NCBI RefSeq assembly: GCF_947496995.1
Contig: NZ_CANMFD010000001.1
Coordinates: 1 to 64,000 of the forward strand
Direction of reading: 5' to 3'
Source: an uncultured Roseibium sp.
Lineage (GTDB): Bacteria > Pseudomonadota > Alphaproteobacteria > Rhizobiales > Stappiaceae
Length of the DNA stretch: 64,000 bases
In this document: positions 61,236 to 64,000 of the stretch, one piece after another
How the letters are laid out: the number at the start of each line of letters is the position of its first letter
How positions within the stretch are numbered: position 1 is the first letter of the stretch
Position numbers and translations under genes: made by a program
The notes under the pieces: model-generated
Told to the model about the DNA's origin: nothing
The model's input: the letters and a program-made list of their open reading frames with translations, nothing else
The model's database searches: none

Positions 61236-62326
61236 ACTCCAGCACGCCGGTCAGCGAAATCGAGGCTCAGCGCATCGCCCTTGAGGACCTGGGCGCCTTC
61301 AGCACATCCGTGCTGTCCGCTGCGGGGGCGAACATGGAAACGGCATCGGCCGCGACCCGGTCCATGTTGCACGGGTCCCGGCTGGGAATCGACAGCCATG
61401 GCATCCGTTTGCTGCCACACTACGCAAAAGCCATCAAAGGCGGCCGTGTCAATGGCAATCCGCGGCTGGAATTCGACTACCGGGCGGGCGTCGTCGCCAC
61501 CCTGAATGCCGGTGATGCGCATGGGGCGCTTGCCGCTTATGAAGCCATGAAGGAAGCCGTTTCCATTGCCCGGTTCAACGGCATGGGAGCGGTTGCCATA
61601 CAGCGCAGTTCGCATTTCGGGCCAGCCGGTGCCTATGCGGTCGAAGCGGCAAGAGCAGGAATGATCGGGCTGACCTTCTGCAATTCCGATGCCTTCGTTC
61701 GCCTGCATGGCGGTGCCGAGCGCTTTCACGGCACCAACCCGATTGCCGTGGCGGCGCCCAGCGGGGCAGACGATCCCTGGCTGCTCGACATGGCGACCAG
61801 TTCAATTCCCTATAACCGCATCCGCCTTTTCGAAAGCCTCGGCCAGCCTCTGCCCCGGTCGGTGGCTTCGCTCGCGGACGGGCAGGACACGCAGGATGCC
61901 TCGCAGGCGGTCATGCTCGCTCCGCTCGGCGGTGAATTCGGCTTCAAGGGCGCCGGTCTGGCGGGGCTGGTGGAGATCTTCAGCGCTGTTCTCACGGGCA
62001 TGAACCTGAGCTCGGAAATCCTGCCCATGGAGGGGGAGGACATGTCCACACCGCGCTACATGGGTGCCTTCGTGATGGCGCTCGACCCAGCCGCATTTCT
62101 CGATCCGGCGGCATTCGAAGCGGGTATGCGCCGCTACCTGCACTCGCTGCGCAATTCGCCGACGGCGGCGAGCGAGACCGTTCTGGCCCCGGGCGACCGG
62201 GAATGGGCCGAAGCCGCGCGCCGCGACAGCGAGGGCGTTCCCATCGACCCGAAGACCGAATTGGCTTTCCGCACGCTCGCGGAAGCCTACGGCGTACCGT
62301 TTCCTGAAAGGACAGGCACGCCCTGA
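61232..62326 (+). CDS. Malate/L-lactate dehydrogenase family (Ldh2-type) oxidoreductase
   Basis: A 364-aa NAD(P)-dependent enzyme of the Ldh2/YlbC fold, which reduces 2-keto acids or imines such as ureidoglycolate, sulfolactate or delta1-piperideine-2-carboxylate. Motifs include GIDSHGIRLLPHYAKAI (catalytic His56) and RSSHFGPAGAYA (His128). GTG 61232 follows GGAGGG by 8 nt and overlaps the SDR stop. The specific 2-hydroxy acid is not determinable. Confidence 0.86.
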   Translation: MNSSTPVSEIEAQRIALEDLGAFSTSVLSAAGANMETASAATRSMLHGSRLGIDSHGIRLLPHYAKAIKGGRVNGNPRLEFDYRAGVVATLNAGDAHGALAAYEAMKEAVSIARFNGMGAVAIQRSSHFGPAGAYAVEAARAGMIGLTFCNSDAFVRLHGGAERFHGTNPIAVAAPSGADDPWLLDMATSSIPYNRIRLFESLGQPLPRSVASLADGQDTQDASQAVMLAPLGGEFGFKGAGLAGLVEIFSAVLTGMNLSSEILPMEGEDMSTPRYMGAFVMALDPAAFLDPAAFEAGMRRYLHSLRNSPTAASETVLAPGDREWAEAARRDSEGVPIDPKTELAFRTLAEAYGVPFPERTGTP

Positions 62327-62362
62327 CCCACTGATTGACCATGGCATCGAAGGGAGGATGAA

Positions 62363-63358
62363 ATGACAGTTTACGGGAAAGTCTGGAAGACATGTGCAGC
62401 CCTGCTGCTGGCCGGAAGCACACTGGCCATCAGCGCCGCGCAGGCACAGGAAACCTACACTCTGCGGTTCAACCACGTGCTCGGACCGAATGAACCGTTT
62501 CACAATGGGTTCAGCGATTGGGCCGAACGGGTTGAAGAACGCACCAACGGCGGATTGAAGATGGACGTGTTCCACTCTTCCCAGCTTGGCGTGGAGGAAG
62601 ACATCATCGAGCAGATCCGCCAGGGCGCCAATATCGGCCAGAACACCGACGCTGCGCGTCTCGGCAACTACGTTCCGGGCATTGCGGTGGTGAACGGCCC
62701 TTATTTCGTCTCCACCATCGAGCAGGCCTACGCGCTCGCCGATCTGCCCACCATGAAAAAATGGCAGCAGGAGCTTGCCGACGACCACGGTCTCAAGGTC
62801 GTCTGCTTCGACTGGGTGCAGGGGTTCCGCAATTTCTACACCAACAAGGAAATTCGCGAGCCTGCCGACCTTGAAGGCCTGCGCATCCGCACCCCGCCGG
62901 CTCCGATCTGGCAGGAATCCATCCGCGCGCTGGGCGCCGAACCAACGGCAATGAACTTCGGCGATGTCTATCCGGGCCTGCAGCAACGCGCGATTGACGG
63001 CGCCGAGCTTGTCTATCCCAACATCACCGCCGCCAATTTGAACGAAGTGCTCAACGTCGCCAATGAGACCAAACACATTCTGCTGGTGAATTTTCAGGTT
63101 GTGAGTTCGCAGTGGTTCGACACGCTGCCGCAGGACTATCAGACAGCTCTGGTCGAGGAATGCAGGACGGCCGGTCAGGAAACTTCCGAGGTCATTCGCC
63201 AGGCAACGGCAGCCGCCAAGGACAAGCTGGTCGAGGCCGGCATGACGATTGTCGAGGACGTGAACATGGAAGCCTTCCGGCAAGCCGGCGAGGCCGCCTA
63301 TGAAGCGCTCGGCATTGTCGATGCGAAAAAACAGCTGCAGTCTGAAATGCAGCAGTAA
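62363..63358 (+). CDS. TRAP transporter substrate-binding protein (DctP family), importer 4
   Basis: A 331-aa periplasmic protein with a signal peptide (SAAQAQET, cleavage about 30). DLEGLRIRTPPAPI keeps the carboxylate-binding Arg, and SQLGVEEDIIEQIRQGANIG is typical of sialic-acid/hydroxy-acid-type DctP. GGGAGGA is upstream. It is preceded by SDR and Ldh2 genes that probably oxidise its ligand. Confidence 0.9.
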   Translation: MTVYGKVWKTCAALLLAGSTLAISAAQAQETYTLRFNHVLGPNEPFHNGFSDWAERVEERTNGGLKMDVFHSSQLGVEEDIIEQIRQGANIGQNTDAARLGNYVPGIAVVNGPYFVSTIEQAYALADLPTMKKWQQELADDHGLKVVCFDWVQGFRNFYTNKEIREPADLEGLRIRTPPAPIWQESIRALGAEPTAMNFGDVYPGLQQRAIDGAELVYPNITAANLNEVLNVANETKHILLVNFQVVSSQWFDTLPQDYQTALVEECRTAGQETSEVIRQATAAAKDKLVEAGMTIVEDVNMEAFRQAGEAAYEALGIVDAKKQLQSEMQQ

Positions 63359-63391
63359 GAACGGTTGGGGCCAAAAACGGAGCCGGCGGCA

Positions 63392-63898
63392 ATGGTCAGG
63401 GCACGGACAGTCTATTCGGTGCTTTTACGGCTTGAGGCCGTTCTGGCCGGCGTGTTCCTGATGTTGATGGTCCTGCTGATTTTCACGGGTGGTGTCGCGC
63501 GCATGCTGCATCACCCGCTCAACTGGACCATCGATCTTTCCACCTGCTTCTTTGCCTGGGCCTGTTTCCTGTGTGCCGATATTGCCTGGCGCAGGAACGC
63601 CCTCATGTCCATCGACCTGTGGGGAAAACGCCTTTCCCCGCGGGCAAACCGGACGCTCGACTATCTGAATTACGCCCTGATTTCCGCCTTTCTCGTCTAC
63701 CTGATCTACGCCGGAAGCTGGCTCTCCTGGGTCTCCAGGGCACGCAGCTTCCAGGGCATCCCGGGCGTCAGCTACTCCTGGGTGACCATGAGCATCGCGG
63801 TCGGCGGAGCGCTTCTTCTTCTCACGACGGTGCTGAAAGTCGTGACGGCCCTCAAGGAGGATCGCCTGCGCGGGGCGGCCCGGGGTGACGCGGCCTGA
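63392..63898 (+). CDS. TRAP transporter small permease (DctQ family), importer 4
   Basis: A 168-aa membrane protein with four hydrophobic segments and the motif WTIDLSTCFFAWACFLCADIAWRRN. ATG 63392 has GGAG 9 nt upstream; a TTG at 63365 is in frame but less likely. It is followed after 4 bp by dctM. Confidence 0.86.
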   Translation: MVRARTVYSVLLRLEAVLAGVFLMLMVLLIFTGGVARMLHHPLNWTIDLSTCFFAWACFLCADIAWRRNALMSIDLWGKRLSPRANRTLDYLNYALISAFLVYLIYAGSWLSWVSRARSFQGIPGVSYSWVTMSIAVGGALLLLTTVLKVVTALKEDRLRGAARGDAA

Positions 63899-63902
63899 CA
63901 CC

Positions 63903-64000
63903 ATGCTCATCGTCGCCATTGCCTTCGTCGTCTTCCTTCTGATGCGCATGCCGGTGGCCTTCGCCATCGGTATTTCCGGCGTTCTGTTCTTCGCCCAGCA
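63903..64000 (+). CDS. TRAP transporter large permease (DctM family), importer 4, 3' end outside window
   Basis: The first 32 codons of a DctM protein: a hydrophobic start (MLIVAIAFVVFLLMRMP) followed by VAFAIGISGVLFFAQ, matching the other DctM N-termini in this window. It is cut by the window end. Confidence 0.85.
   Translation, partial: MLIVAIAFVVFLLMRMPVAFAIGISGVLFFAQ

Overview
The window reads as a GC-rich alphaproteobacterial chromosome segment, probably of the Hyphomicrobiales (rhizobial/Stappia-like) type. It opens with the 3' part of an initiator tRNA whose anticodon stem has A29-U41 instead of G29-C41, a variant known from rhizobia. Protein content (TRAP, TctABC, Liv-type and sugar ABC importers, many SDR and Gfo/Idh/MocA enzymes, GntR/IclR regulators) fits a heterotroph that scavenges many small organic acids and sugars. 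I see no transposase, integrase, phage gene, CRISPR array or rRNA.

Layout. 1-97: tRNA-fMet end and terminator. 248-8787: an acid/aromatic module with malonyl-CoA synthetase (matB), a YciI-like protein, a FAH-family enzyme, a RutE-like nitroreductase, a TRAP importer, an intradiol dioxygenase and a GntR regulator; the same 15-bp palindrome lies in both outer intergenic regions. 8870-25308: an IclR regulator and, divergently, a 15-kb same-strand run (cyclase, cupin, SDR, 3-hydroxyacyl-CoA-dehydrogenase-like enzyme, Liv-type ABC importer, BKACE, GST, second TRAP importer, D-2-hydroxyacid dehydrogenase-like protein, M24-fold protein, amidohydrolase). 25485-33363 (minus): TctCBA importer, a TetR regulator embedded in the operon, two xylose-isomerase-like TIM barrels, a Gfo/Idh/MocA oxidoreductase and a DUF993 protein. 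33798-42300: a GntR regulator facing three tandem Gfo/Idh/MocA genes and a complete sugar ABC importer. 42350-46967 (minus): third TRAP importer with two SDRs, controlled by a divergent IclR (47168) that is followed by a thiolase, an acyl-CoA ligase and a tandem-PPC (DUF296) protein. 51729-55128: gluconate/idonate module (LacI-type gntR, gntK, idnO, idnD) around a perfect palindrome. 55299-59215: FMO/GlxA-type AraC pair and LysR/VOC pair. 59272-64000: a GntR regulator with two winged-helix domains facing an SDR, an Ldh2-type dehydrogenase and a fourth TRAP importer cut by the window end.

How it works together. The region is a string of self-contained import-and-catabolise modules: seven solute importers of four types, each beside its own regulator and dehydrogenases or lyases, tightly packed with ATGA/GTGA/TGATG overlaps. 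Two architectural themes recur: palindromic operators in almost every divergent promoter, and strong GC hairpins immediately after the substrate-binding-protein gene in five of the seven transport operons, which would favour excess binding protein over membrane subunits. Exact substrates cannot be read from sequence for most modules.
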